64,000 nucleotides of DNA, taken from contig NZ_RYFW01000002.1 in the NCBI RefSeq assembly GCF_004138335.1, positions 415,501 through 479,500 of the forward strand, written 5' to 3'. Below are positions 8,758 through 17,408 of the stretch, one piece after another (the first letter of the stretch is position 1; each line of letters opens with the position of its first letter). The position numbers were made by a program, and so were the translations under genes. This DNA is from Peristeroidobacter agariperforans. Its GTDB lineage: Bacteria; Pseudomonadota; Gammaproteobacteria; Steroidobacterales; Steroidobacteraceae. The notes beneath the pieces were generated by a model that worked only from the letters and a program-made list of their open reading frames with translations, made no database searches and was not told the origin of the DNA.

Positions 8758-10314
8758 ATGGACCAGCTCAGCGATATCACCCAGCACCTGTTGCGCTTTT
8801 CCCCGGACGCGTTGATCGTGGTCGACGCCGGCGGCCGCATCCGTTTCGCCAATCAGACGGTCACGGACCTGTTCGGGTACGCGCCGGAGCAGCTGCTGGA
8901 CAAGCCGCTGGAAACGCTGATTCCCGAGCGCCTGCGCGGCAAGCATGTCAGTCATCTCACTGCTTATCTGAACAAGCCCGGCAATCGAGAGATGGGCGCG
9001 CGTATTGCCGATTTGTTTGCACGGCGCGCCGATGGCAGCGAGTTCGCGGCCGGCATCCGGCTGGCGCCGTTCAAAATCGGCAGCACCCTGTTCGTCGCCG
9101 CTGCGATCCGCGACAACACCGAGCGGCAGCAGATCAATGAAGCCCTGATCGCTGCACGCGAAGAAGCTGACCGGGCGAATCGAGCCAAGAGCCGCTTTCT
9201 GGCGACTGCCAGCCACGATCTGCGTCAGCCCATTCAAACCATTCGTCTGCTGAATGCGGCCATGCTCAAGATTTCGCGGCCCGATCTGCGCGAGCTGTTA
9301 CAGCAGCAGGAGCGTGCGATCGAGGGCATGACTCGCATGCTGAACGCCTTGCTCGACATCAGCCGGCTGGAATCGGGCGCGATCGAGCCGGAGGTTGTCG
9401 ATGTGCCGCTCGCCGATACCCTGCATCAGCTGACCACCGAGTTCGAATCGGTGGCGCAGGCGCGTGGCATCGGACTGCGCATCGAGCCAGCTGCGTTGAT
9501 CGTTTCGACCGATCGCAATCTGTTCTATCAGTTGTTGCAGAACCTGCTCGGCAATGCCTTGAAATACACCGATCAGGGCGAGGTGAAGGTCAGCTGCGTG
9601 CCGGGCTCGAGCGCGCTCACGATCACTGTGAGCGACACGGGAATCGGCATCCCCGCCGACAAGCTGGATCGCATCTTCGATGAGTACTATCAAGTCGACA
9701 CGCAGGGCGCGAAACGCATGGGTGTGGGGCTGGGCCTGGCGATCGTCAAAGAAGTCGCGCGGCTGTTGGGATTCGCCGTGAGCATCAGCTCACGGGTCGG
9801 CGAGGGCACGCAGGCAGTCGTGAGTATCCCGAACCAATATTTGACATTGGTGCCTGCGGGCGCGGATTCGGCGGCCAGCGCCGAGCCGGTCGGCGGAGCG
9901 ACGCGCCGCTCGCGGGTGCTGCTGGTCGAGGATAACGATGGCGTGCGGCTGGCGACGGAATTGTTTCTTCGGTTCGAAGGCTTTCACGTCGAGAGCGCGC
10001 CGTCCGCCGCCGAGGCCGAGACGCTGTTCGAGAAATTCCAGCGCGGCGACGTGATCGTCGCTGACTATCATCTCGACGGCCGCAACACTGGCCTGGAACT
10101 GCTGACCCGACTGCGCCAGCGTCTCGGTTACGATGCGCCCGGCGTCGTGCTCAGTGGCGATCTGCCGTCGGTGCTGCGCTCGTTGCGCACACCGGTGCCG
10201 AATTGCCGCTTTCTGAGCAAGCCGGTCGACACCTCTGCACTGCTCGACGCGATCGACGAGCTGTCCGCTCCGACGCAGAGCGACGTTCAGCGCAGCGGGC
10301 TTGCCCGGAGTTGA
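8758..10314 (+). CDS. PAS-containing hybrid sensor histidine kinase with C-terminal receiver
   Basis: 518 residues. A PAS domain (about 8-125, with VVDAGGRIRFANQ and FGYAPEQLLDKPLETLIPER) is followed by a short coiled linker. A HisKA helix has His in FLATASHDLRQPIQ (near 153), then an HATPase domain (QNLLGNALKYTD, VSDTGIGIP, MGVGLGLAIVKEV). The C-terminal receiver (about 390-500) has RVLLVEDNDG and acceptor Asp in IVADYHLDG. There are no membrane spans, so it is cytoplasmic. It is divergent from the FixL/FixJ-like pair. A shared regulatory region and possible phosphorelay between them are plausible but inferred. No output domain is present. Confidence 0.93.
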   Translation: MDQLSDITQHLLRFSPDALIVVDAGGRIRFANQTVTDLFGYAPEQLLDKPLETLIPERLRGKHVSHLTAYLNKPGNREMGARIADLFARRADGSEFAAGIRLAPFKIGSTLFVAAAIRDNTERQQINEALIAAREEADRANRAKSRFLATASHDLRQPIQTIRLLNAAMLKISRPDLRELLQQQERAIEGMTRMLNALLDISRLESGAIEPEVVDVPLADTLHQLTTEFESVAQARGIGLRIEPAALIVSTDRNLFYQLLQNLLGNALKYTDQGEVKVSCVPGSSALTITVSDTGIGIPADKLDRIFDEYYQVDTQGAKRMGVGLGLAIVKEVARLLGFAVSISSRVGEGTQAVVSIPNQYLTLVPAGADSAASAEPVGGATRRSRVLLVEDNDGVRLATELFLRFEGFHVESAPSAAEAETLFEKFQRGDVIVADYHLDGRNTGLELLTRLRQRLGYDAPGVVLSGDLPSVLRSLRTPVPNCRFLSKPVDTSALLDAIDELSAPTQSDVQRSGLARS

Positions 10315-10377
10315 TACGCGGTTGTCCCGATACCGGGCGCGGCACCGCGATTCGAGACTCAGCGTGAGGGCACAGCC

Positions 10378-11337
10378 ATGAACACGAGCACATCCATGCC
10401 CATGGATTACATCAAACGAATTCTGGTGATCGTCGATCCGACCGCGACCGCGCACCCGTCGATCGACAAAGCGGCGCTGCTGGCCGAAAAGTTCAATGCG
10501 CGGCTGGAGCTGTTCGTCTGCGATACCAAGGCGGCGCGCGAGATGCGATTGTCGTCGCACCTGCGCTCGAAGCCGGGCGCGCCACTGCCTACGAACATCA
10601 AAGGCGAGCTCGAATCTTTGGCCGCACCGTTACGCGAGCGCGGTCTGGATGTCACGACCGAAACCGTGTGTGCCGAGCCGCTGCACGTCGGATTGATCGA
10701 TCGCATCCGACACACCAGTGCCGATCTGGTGGTGAAGGACACGCATCATCATTCGCTTGCGCAGCGAACGTTTCTCACCAATACGGACTGGCAGTTGATT
10801 CGCGCTTGCCCGGTGCCGCTGTTGTTGACCAAAGCTGCGCCATGGGCGCAGACACCGCGCGTCGTCGCGGCGGTGGACCCAGGTCATGTCAATGACAAGC
10901 CGAAAATTCTGGACCACTGGATCATCGAGCATGCATCGTTGTTCGCGCAGCGGCTGCACGGCGAGCTGCACGTGGTGCACGTTTATTTGCCGCTGGCCAT
11001 AATCGGCGTAGCGACGACAATGAATCAGGTGGTTGCAGCGGCGGCGCCGGAGGAGCTGGCGATCGAAGAAAAGAATCGCCGCGAGCTCGTGAGTGCGTTG
11101 GTCAGCGACTATGACATCCCGCCCAAGAACATCCATCTCGAGCTGGGCGGGTCCGGTCAGATGCTGCCACTGGCCGCCGAACGCATCAGTGCAGATGTAC
11201 TGACGATGGGCGCGATCGCGCGTAGCGGGCTCAAGCGGATTTTCGTCGGCAGTACGGCGGAGGATGTGCTCGAGAAGCTGCCGTGCGATGCGTTGATCGT
11301 GAAGCCGCCGCAGTTTGGAGAACATGTCGCGCTCTGA
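10378..11337 (+). CDS. Tandem universal stress protein (UspE-like)
   Basis: 319 residues made of two Usp domains (about 10-155 and 160-319). The first has ILVIVDPTATAHPSIDKAA and VVKDTHHHS. The second ends with MGAIARSGLKRIFVGSTAED and CDALIVKPP, the nucleotide-binding loop of the Usp fold. Tandem Usp proteins of this type help survival under energy, oxygen or stationary-phase stress in the cytoplasm. The gene is 63 bases after the hybrid kinase gene on the same strand and may share its transcript. In pseudomonads such genes belong to the Anr regulon, but I see no Anr box here. Confidence 0.92.
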   Translation: MNTSTSMPMDYIKRILVIVDPTATAHPSIDKAALLAEKFNARLELFVCDTKAAREMRLSSHLRSKPGAPLPTNIKGELESLAAPLRERGLDVTTETVCAEPLHVGLIDRIRHTSADLVVKDTHHHSLAQRTFLTNTDWQLIRACPVPLLLTKAAPWAQTPRVVAAVDPGHVNDKPKILDHWIIEHASLFAQRLHGELHVVHVYLPLAIIGVATTMNQVVAAAAPEELAIEEKNRRELVSALVSDYDIPPKNIHLELGGSGQMLPLAAERISADVLTMGAIARSGLKRIFVGSTAEDVLEKLPCDALIVKPPQFGEHVAL

Positions 11338-11358
11338 ACGAGCGCGACGTAAAGTTTG

Positions 11359-12306
11359 TCAGGGCGCGCGGCGGACGAGTGCGCCGGCTGCCGAATAGCC
11401 GCCGCCGAACGCGATCAGCAGCGCATATTCACCCGGCTCCAGCTTGTGCGCGTAACGATGCAAAGTGATCGCGACACTCGCGCAGCCGGTATTGCCCAGC
11501 TCGCCGATGGTCAGCGCGACACGTTGCGGCGCCAGGCCGAGGTCGTCCGCAACGCTATCGATGATGCGCTTGTTCGCCTGGTGCGGAATGACCAGCCGGA
11601 CATCGCCCACAGTGAGGTTGTTGCGCTCCAGGAGCAGCCGCGCCATGCCGGCCATCTCCCGGCACGCGTGCACGAAAATGTCCTTGCCGTGATGCATGAC
11701 CAGGCCGCCGTCGCGCGGGACCATGGTGATGCCGAACGGACCCTTGCCGCGATCTGCGAGACCGACGGTATGCGTGTCCAACACTTCCAGCTGCAGCTTG
11801 CCCGGCGTGTTGCCCAGAATCAGTGCGGCCGCGCCATCGCCCCACAGGTGACCGGATTTCTCGTCGCCGTCGGAGGAATACAGACTGTTGTGCTCCGAAG
11901 CCACGATCAGCGCCTTGCTGGAGCGGCCGGACGCAAAGTAGGCCGATGCCATGTCGATGGCGTCTATGAAAGATGAGCATGCCGTCGACAAATACATGGC
12001 ACGCGCATTCGCGAGTGAGAACTCGCGCTGTAGCACGTGAGCGATGGTGCCAATGGTGTCCCACGGCGTGTAGGAAGCGCCGATGATGAGGTCGACATCT
12101 TCAAGGTTCGCATCGCCGGTGCGCAGCAGGTGCTTGACGGCCGCGACTGCCATCGAATTCGCATTCTCGCCCTCGCCGGCGCGACGGCGCTGGCGAATGC
12201 CGGTCAGTTGCTCGAACCATGGCGAAGGCCGGCCGGTCAGCCGCGAGAAGTAGTCGTTGTCCACGACCCGTTCCGGCAGGTACTCACCCGAGGCATGAAT
12301 GAACAT
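11359..12306 (-). CDS. 3-oxoacyl-ACP synthase III-like thiolase-fold enzyme
   Basis: About 315 residues of the KAS III (FabH) family, which condenses an acyl-CoA with malonyl-ACP. The triad is visible: Cys in STACSSFIDA, His in IPHQANKRII, and Asn in GELGNTGCAS. The gene stands alone, away from a fab operon, and is convergent with the usp gene. It may therefore be a paralog for a special primer or product rather than the housekeeping FabH. The ATG at 12306 (MFIHASGEYLPE) matches the family start; a TTG at 12327 would add seven residues. About 100 bases separate it from recQ, on the same strand. Confidence 0.9.
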   Translation of the reverse strand: MFIHASGEYLPERVVDNDYFSRLTGRPSPWFEQLTGIRQRRRAGEGENANSMAVAAVKHLLRTGDANLEDVDLIIGASYTPWDTIGTIAHVLQREFSLANARAMYLSTACSSFIDAIDMASAYFASGRSSKALIVASEHNSLYSSDGDEKSGHLWGDGAAALILGNTPGKLQLEVLDTHTVGLADRGKGPFGITMVPRDGGLVMHHGKDIFVHACREMAGMARLLLERNNLTVGDVRLVIPHQANKRIIDSVADDLGLAPQRVALTIGELGNTGCASVAITLHRYAHKLEPGEYALLIAFGGGYSAAGALVRRAP

Positions 12307-12404
12307 CGGTCGTCTCTGGACTGTCAAAGCGAAGCGATCTCAGTAGGCAATAGTAACGAGGGCCGCGCGTCCGGCGGCCCGATGAGGCGGCGGCGATTAT
12401 AGAC

Positions 12405-14264
12405 CTATGACCGGGCTGCGCGGATTTCGTCCGTGAACAACTGCCCATAGCGCGCCAGTTTTGCCTGGCCCACCCCCGGGATGGTGGCAAATTCTTCCAG
12501 GCTGGCCGGCGCCCGGCGCACCATCTCACGCAGCGTGGCGTCGTGGAAGATGACGTAGGGCGGTACACCGCTCTGATCCGCCAGCTTTTTACGCAAGGCT
12601 CGCAACTTATCGAACAGCGGCTGATCGGCGACGTGCAGGTCGTCGGCTCCGCCGGACACGTCCGACTTGCGCCGTGACGAAGCGGGGGCTTCGGCGATGT
12701 GTACCTTGCGCTCGCCGCGCAGGACCTCCCAGCTGGCGGCGTTGAGGGATAGCACCGAATAGCCGTCCTGAGTCTCCTGGGCCAGACCCTGGTGGAGCAG
12801 GGCGCGCGCCACGCTGCGCCAGGTGTCGACGCTGTGCTGCTTGCCGATGCCGTATACGCTGAGCTGCGCATGTCCATTGTCGATCAGGCGCTGTGACTGA
12901 CTGCCGCGCAGGATGTCGATCAGATAGGCGGCGCCGAAACGTTCGCGTCGTTGCGCCAGCCGTGCGATGCACGACAGAAACTGTTGCGCTTCGATCGTGC
13001 GGTCCTGCTGCTGGCGCGGGTTGCGGCAGTTGTCGCAGTTTCCGCAGGAATCGGGGAGCACTTCGCCGAAGTATCGCAGCTGGATTCCGCGGCGGCATTC
13101 GGTGGACTCGGCGTAGTTGAGCACCTGGCGCAGCTGTTGTCGGGCCAGCCGCTGTTCGTCCTCCAACGGCGCGCCGGTGTCGGGATCGACCTTTTGTTGA
13201 ATCAGGAACTCGGCGGTGCGGATGTCGGCCGCGCTGAAATACAGAATGCACTCGGCGGGATCGCCGTCGCGCCCGGCGCGGCCCGACTCCTGATAATAAC
13301 TTTCGAGTGTGCGCGGCAGATCGTAGTGAATCACCCAGCGCACGTCGGGCTTGTTGATACCCATGCCGAACGCGATCGTTGCAACCATCACGCGCGCGTC
13401 GTCGCGAATGAAAGCCTCTTGATTGCGACGGCGTTGTTCCGCGCTGAGACCGGCGTGATAGGGCAGGGCGTCGATCCCATCGGATTGCAATTGCAACGCG
13501 AGCTCGTCGACGCGCTTGCGTGACAGACAGTACACAATGCCTGCGCTGTCTTCGCGCGCTCGCGCGAGCAGCTCGTCGTAAGTGCGCTTGTTCTTCGGGC
13601 GCACGCCGTAATACAGATTCGGGCGGTTGAAGCTCGCGACATGGACCGCCGGATCGTGCAACGCCAGCTGGTTGATGATGTCCTGCCGGACGCGCGGCGT
13701 GGCAGTGGCAGTGAAGGCAAACAACGGAACGTTCTCGAACCGACGCCGAAGCGCGGCGAGCTGCCGATACTCCGGACGGAAGTCGTGGCCCCACTCGGAC
13801 ACGCAATGTGCTTCGTCGACCACGAAAGCGTTGATGCCGCGGCCACCGACGAGGCGCGTCAATACACCATCGAAGAAGCCGGACTGTAATAATCGCTCGG
13901 GCGCGAGATACAGCAGCTTGTACTCGCCTTGCGCCGCGCCTCGCAGGCGCGCGCTGACTTCGCTCGATTCGAGGCTGGAGTTGATGTACGTCGCCGGGAT
14001 GCCGTTGTCCTGGAGCAGCCGCACCTGATCCTGCATCAGCGCGATCAGCGGCGAGATCACCAGCGTGATGCCGGGTTGCAGAACCGCGGGCAGCTGAAAG
14101 CACAGCGACTTGCCGCCGCCAGTAGGCATGATGGCCAGCAGATCGCGGCCCGCAAGCGCATCGCGCACGACGGCTTCCTGGCCCGGGCGGAACGAGCTGA
14201 AACCAAAGCGAGTTTTGAGCGCGGCGAACAGATCGGCGCCGGCGGCGGGGGCATCGGGAGTCAT
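12405..14264 (-). CDS. recQ: ATP-dependent DNA helicase RecQ
   Basis: About 619 residues. An SF2 helicase core has Walker A MPTGGGKSLCFQLPA, DEAHCVSEWGHDFRPEY, SAT-like FAFTATATPRVRQD, and motif VI QESGRAGRDG. These are followed by the RecQ zinc domain (CRRGIQLRYFGE, CGNCDNC), winged helix and HRDC domain (FDKLRALRKKLA to the end). It unwinds DNA 3' to 5' in recombination and fork repair. The start is uncertain between ATG 14264 and GTG 14285; neither has a strong ribosome site. The MFS gene is divergent. Confidence 0.96.
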   Translation of the reverse strand: MTPDAPAAGADLFAALKTRFGFSSFRPGQEAVVRDALAGRDLLAIMPTGGGKSLCFQLPAVLQPGITLVISPLIALMQDQVRLLQDNGIPATYINSSLESSEVSARLRGAAQGEYKLLYLAPERLLQSGFFDGVLTRLVGGRGINAFVVDEAHCVSEWGHDFRPEYRQLAALRRRFENVPLFAFTATATPRVRQDIINQLALHDPAVHVASFNRPNLYYGVRPKNKRTYDELLARAREDSAGIVYCLSRKRVDELALQLQSDGIDALPYHAGLSAEQRRRNQEAFIRDDARVMVATIAFGMGINKPDVRWVIHYDLPRTLESYYQESGRAGRDGDPAECILYFSAADIRTAEFLIQQKVDPDTGAPLEDEQRLARQQLRQVLNYAESTECRRGIQLRYFGEVLPDSCGNCDNCRNPRQQQDRTIEAQQFLSCIARLAQRRERFGAAYLIDILRGSQSQRLIDNGHAQLSVYGIGKQHSVDTWRSVARALLHQGLAQETQDGYSVLSLNAASWEVLRGERKVHIAEAPASSRRKSDVSGGADDLHVADQPLFDKLRALRKKLADQSGVPPYVIFHDATLREMVRRAPASLEEFATIPGVGQAKLARYGQLFTDEIRAARS

Positions 14265-14422
14265 TGCAACGGGGGCGGCTGTCACACCGGCATCATCTCA
14301 TCCTCGTTCCGCGATTGGCACACGTTAAGACGGCGTTGTTCCACAATTCTTTGCCCACCGGGCCGCGGGCACGGATGGTACCCTCGCGGCAATACCAAGA
14401 CTCACTAAGAACCGGGGGCATC

Positions 14423-15724
14423 GTGACCGAACAGCAGAGCAACGCGCGCTTCGCGCTGGCGGTACTGTTCGGCATCAACCTGATGAATTTCTTCGACCGG
14501 CAGATTGCCGGCGCGTTGGGCGAGCCGATCCGCATCGAGTTCGGGCTCAATGACACTCAGCTCGGCCTGGTCGCCACCGTATTCACTTTGGTCTACGCAG
14601 CTGTCGGCGTTCCGCTGGGACGGCTGACCGACAATTGGCTGCGGACCCGATTGATCGCCATCGGCGTGACTTTCTGGAGCGTGCTCACGGCTGCGTCCGG
14701 CCTGGCCTGGAACTACACATCTTTTCTGTTGACGCGCATCGGCGTCGGCATCGGCGAGGCGAGTTGCGCGCCGGCGGGGCAATCGTTGATCGGCGATTTG
14801 TATCCACCCGAGCGTCGCGCGCGAGCGATGGCGATTTTCATGCTCGGCCTGCCGTTCGGTCTGTTCGCGGCTTATATGTTGTCGGGATACATCGGCCAGA
14901 AGTGGGGATGGCGCGCGGCGTTCTTCGTGGCGTGCTTGCCGGGTTTGATACTCGCGGTGCTCGCACTGTTCATTAAAGAGCCGCCGCGCGGCGCCGTCGA
15001 GCAGCGCACTTCGCTCGCGTTGCCGGGGTCGCCATTTCGTAGCGTCATGCGGATCAAGACGCTGTGGTGGATCGTGCTGTCGGGTCTGCTGTTCAACTTC
15101 AACAGCTATGCAGTGAACGTGTTTCAAACGCCGTTCCTGCAACGTTTCCACGAGCTCGGCTTGCGGGACGCGAACATGATTTCGGCGTTCTCGTTGGGAC
15201 TCACGGGCGCAATCGGCTTGCTGTTGGGCGGCTGGCTCGGCGATCGCCTGCGCACGAGGCGAGCGAACGCTCGCGTGCTGATTGCCGCATTCGCGTTGCT
15301 GTTCGCGGCGCCGTGCGTGTTCATGGCGCTTCAGCAGCCGAAGGGCGGTGTGGTCGTGTTTACGATATTGATGGGAGCGTCGAGCGCGCTGTCATTCGCG
15401 TATTACTCGACCGTGTACAGCGCGATTCAAGATGTGGTCGCGCCCAACCTGCGCGGCACGGCGGTCTCGTTGTACTTCTTCGCGATGTACGTACTCGGCG
15501 CGAGCTTCGGCTCGACCATCATGGGTGCGCTGAGCGATTACTTCGCACATCAAGCGATGCTCAACGCCGGCGCGACAGCGATGGAAGACACATTCCGCGC
15601 GTCCGGGCTGCACAGTGCGATGTATGTAATCCCGCTACTGATGTTGTTGTGCGCGGGATCGTTGTTCGGCGCGGCGCGGACGATTGCGGCCGACATGCGA
15701 GCGATGGTAACGCAGACGAGGTGA
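14423..15724 (+). CDS. Major facilitator superfamily transporter (spinster-like)
   Basis: 433 residues with about 12 hydrophobic spans. The N-terminus has INLMNFFDRQIAGALGEPI and the loop 2-3 motif GVPLGRLTDNWLRTR, both typical of MFS. RIGVGIGEASCAPAG is characteristic of the spinster-like branch often annotated in Sphingomonas and Steroidobacter. It is an inner-membrane secondary transporter; the substrate is unknown. I chose the GTG at 14423 because GGGGG sits just before it and the sequence before it does not resemble a transporter. A longer frame from 14264 is open but not supported. Confidence 0.9.
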   Translation: MTEQQSNARFALAVLFGINLMNFFDRQIAGALGEPIRIEFGLNDTQLGLVATVFTLVYAAVGVPLGRLTDNWLRTRLIAIGVTFWSVLTAASGLAWNYTSFLLTRIGVGIGEASCAPAGQSLIGDLYPPERRARAMAIFMLGLPFGLFAAYMLSGYIGQKWGWRAAFFVACLPGLILAVLALFIKEPPRGAVEQRTSLALPGSPFRSVMRIKTLWWIVLSGLLFNFNSYAVNVFQTPFLQRFHELGLRDANMISAFSLGLTGAIGLLLGGWLGDRLRTRRANARVLIAAFALLFAAPCVFMALQQPKGGVVVFTILMGASSALSFAYYSTVYSAIQDVVAPNLRGTAVSLYFFAMYVLGASFGSTIMGALSDYFAHQAMLNAGATAMEDTFRASGLHSAMYVIPLLMLLCAGSLFGAARTIAADMRAMVTQTR

Positions 15725-15753
15725 TGTACTCGTCTGCGAGAATCAGCTAGCGC

Positions 15754-16032
15754 TCAACGCGTACCGGTGAGGCTCTCCATCATCAGGCCCGTGCCACCTT
15801 TGGACACGTGCGCGACGATGGCGGTACGGCGATGGATCTTGGTGACGACACCGAGATTGATGGCGAACGCGAGGTGCACCGTCGCGCCCTTTTTCAATCC
15901 CAGGTTCTCGGTTTCGATGAAGACGCCGTTCGCGCTCAAGTTGCGCGCGCGGCACAGCTTGCCGGGACGTCCGGGGACGGAAACGTAGACGGCGGTACGC
16001 GCTCTATGACGTGTATGGAGACGTCGCTCCAT
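15754..16032 (-). CDS. PilZ domain protein
   Basis: 92 residues, a single PilZ domain. The N-terminal arginine box (ERRLHTRHRAR) and the NLSANGVFIE motif match the RxxxR and (D/N)xSxxG c-di-GMP-binding signatures. It probably binds cyclic di-GMP and passes the signal to a partner. The ATG at 16032 is preferred over TTG at 16038. It lies in the same region as the GGDEF gene at 18258, although they are not in one operon. It is convergent with the MFS gene. Confidence 0.88.
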   Translation of the reverse strand: MERRLHTRHRARTAVYVSVPGRPGKLCRARNLSANGVFIETENLGLKKGATVHLAFAINLGVVTKIHRRTAIVAHVSKGGTGLMMESLTGTR

Positions 16033-16191
16033 GCTCAAACTCCCCGATGCGATCTGTGCGCGATCATTATGCCGCGCTCGAAAGCGCGTGCGAAGCCTCT
16101 TGGAGAGGCGTTATGTCGTAAGTCACGGCACAATGTCACCGGCACAATATGCACCTTCGTTCTACTGATGTATTCACCTAGGTAACTGCGC

Positions 16192-17175
16192 ATGGTGTCA
16201 CCGCTCACGCTTGACGAAATACGTCTGGCCGCCGGCCAGCTCGCCGATCACGTCGTGCGGACGCCCGTGCATCGACTGCAGAGTCCCGAGGTCGAGCAGG
16301 TACTGGGTGCCACTACCGAGACGTGGTTGAAGCTGGAGTTGTTCCAGCGGACCGGCACCTTCAAGGCGCGCGGCGCCCTGCTCAACGTGTTGGCCCTCTC
16401 GGAGGACGCGCGGAAGCGAGGTGTCACGGCCGTCAGCGCCGGCAACCATGCGGCCGCCGTCGCGTTCGCCGCGGCGACGGTGAGCGTCAGCGCCAAGGTG
16501 GTGATGTTCGCGTCGGCCAACCCGTTGCGTGTCGAACTGTGTCGCTCCTTCGGTGCTGACGTGGTGTTCGCGGAAAATGCCCACAGCGGATTCGAGTTGG
16601 CAGCTCGCCTCGCGGAACAGGAAGGCCGCACGCTGATCCATCCCTTCGAAGGGCGCACCACGGCGCTCGGCACCGCGACCGTCGGGCTCGAGCTGTGTGA
16701 GCAGATTCCCCGCCTCGATGCGGTCATCATTCCCATCGGCGGCGGCGGCTTGTGTGCCGGCATCGCGTCGGCAGTGAAGTTACTGGCGCCTCGCTGCGAA
16801 GTTTTTGGTGTCGAGCCGGAAGGCGCGGACAGCATGCATCGCAGCTTCGCGGCGGGTGAGCCGCGTTCCATCGAGCGGGTCGCGACCATCGCCGACAGTT
16901 TGGGCGCGCCTTACGCCTTGCCCATCTCCTTCGAGCTCTGTCGTCGCAATGTCGACGCGTTGGTTCGCATCAGCGATGGTGAAATGCGGGCGGCTATGCG
17001 GTTCTTGCTTCGGAATGCCAAGCTTGCGGTCGAGCCCGCGGGTGCGGCGGCAACCGCCGCGTTGCTCGGCCCTCTGAAGGAACGACTGCGCGGCCGGCGG
17101 GTCGGCCTGATTGTCTGTGGCAGTAACGTCGACGCGACCAGCTATGCTCGCCTGATCGGCGACGATCCACTCTAG
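16192..17175 (+). CDS. PLP-dependent threonine/serine dehydratase-like enzyme
   Basis: 327 residues of the fold-type II PLP family. The Schiff-base Lys is in GTFKARGALLN (about residue 58), the substrate loop is SAGNHAAAVAF, and the phosphate-binding loop is GGGGLCAGIAS. There is no C-terminal ACT regulatory domain, so it resembles catabolic threonine/serine dehydratases or hydroxyaspartate ammonia-lyases rather than biosynthetic IlvA. The expected reaction is removal of ammonia from a hydroxy amino acid to give a keto acid. The exact substrate is not shown by the sequence. It is monocistronic, followed by a structured intergenic region. Confidence 0.87.
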   Translation: MVSPLTLDEIRLAAGQLADHVVRTPVHRLQSPEVEQVLGATTETWLKLELFQRTGTFKARGALLNVLALSEDARKRGVTAVSAGNHAAAVAFAAATVSVSAKVVMFASANPLRVELCRSFGADVVFAENAHSGFELAARLAEQEGRTLIHPFEGRTTALGTATVGLELCEQIPRLDAVIIPIGGGGLCAGIASAVKLLAPRCEVFGVEPEGADSMHRSFAAGEPRSIERVATIADSLGAPYALPISFELCRRNVDALVRISDGEMRAAMRFLLRNAKLAVEPAGAAATAALLGPLKERLRGRRVGLIVCGSNVDATSYARLIGDDPL

Positions 17176-17220
17176 TAAATCAGCGACTCGGGCATCCTGC
17201 CACTCGCGCTGTGGCGCAGA

Positions 17221-17400
17221 GGGGAAAAGGCGCGACTTTCCCCCTGCGCTCGCCGCCTGCGGCGGCGGGCACATTGCTCTGCGCAGTCCTGCTTCGAGCA
17301 AGCCCAGGTGTACATCCATGTACACCCGCTCGGCGGAGCGAAGCCGTGCTTTGCTGAAAGGCACCGCCGAGCCCCTGTGCCTGGGGTGGCACGTGTTAAG
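17221..17400. repeat. Stack of intergenic hairpins before murI (REP-like structured element)
   Basis: Several inverted repeats lie in a row. GGGGAAA pairs with TTTCCCC at 17221-17243. A GC-rich hairpin around GCCGCCTGCGGCGGC lies near 17250-17266. A perfect 9-bp-arm palindrome GGTGTACATCCATGTACACC occupies 17307-17326. GCTCGGCGG at 17328-17336 pairs with CCGCCGAGC at 17364-17372, enclosing a smaller GTGCTTT/AAAGGCAC hairpin. No protein is encoded. It fits a repetitive extragenic palindrome or a structured RNA leader of murI. Confidence 0.65.
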
Positions 17401-17408
17401 TTTCATCC

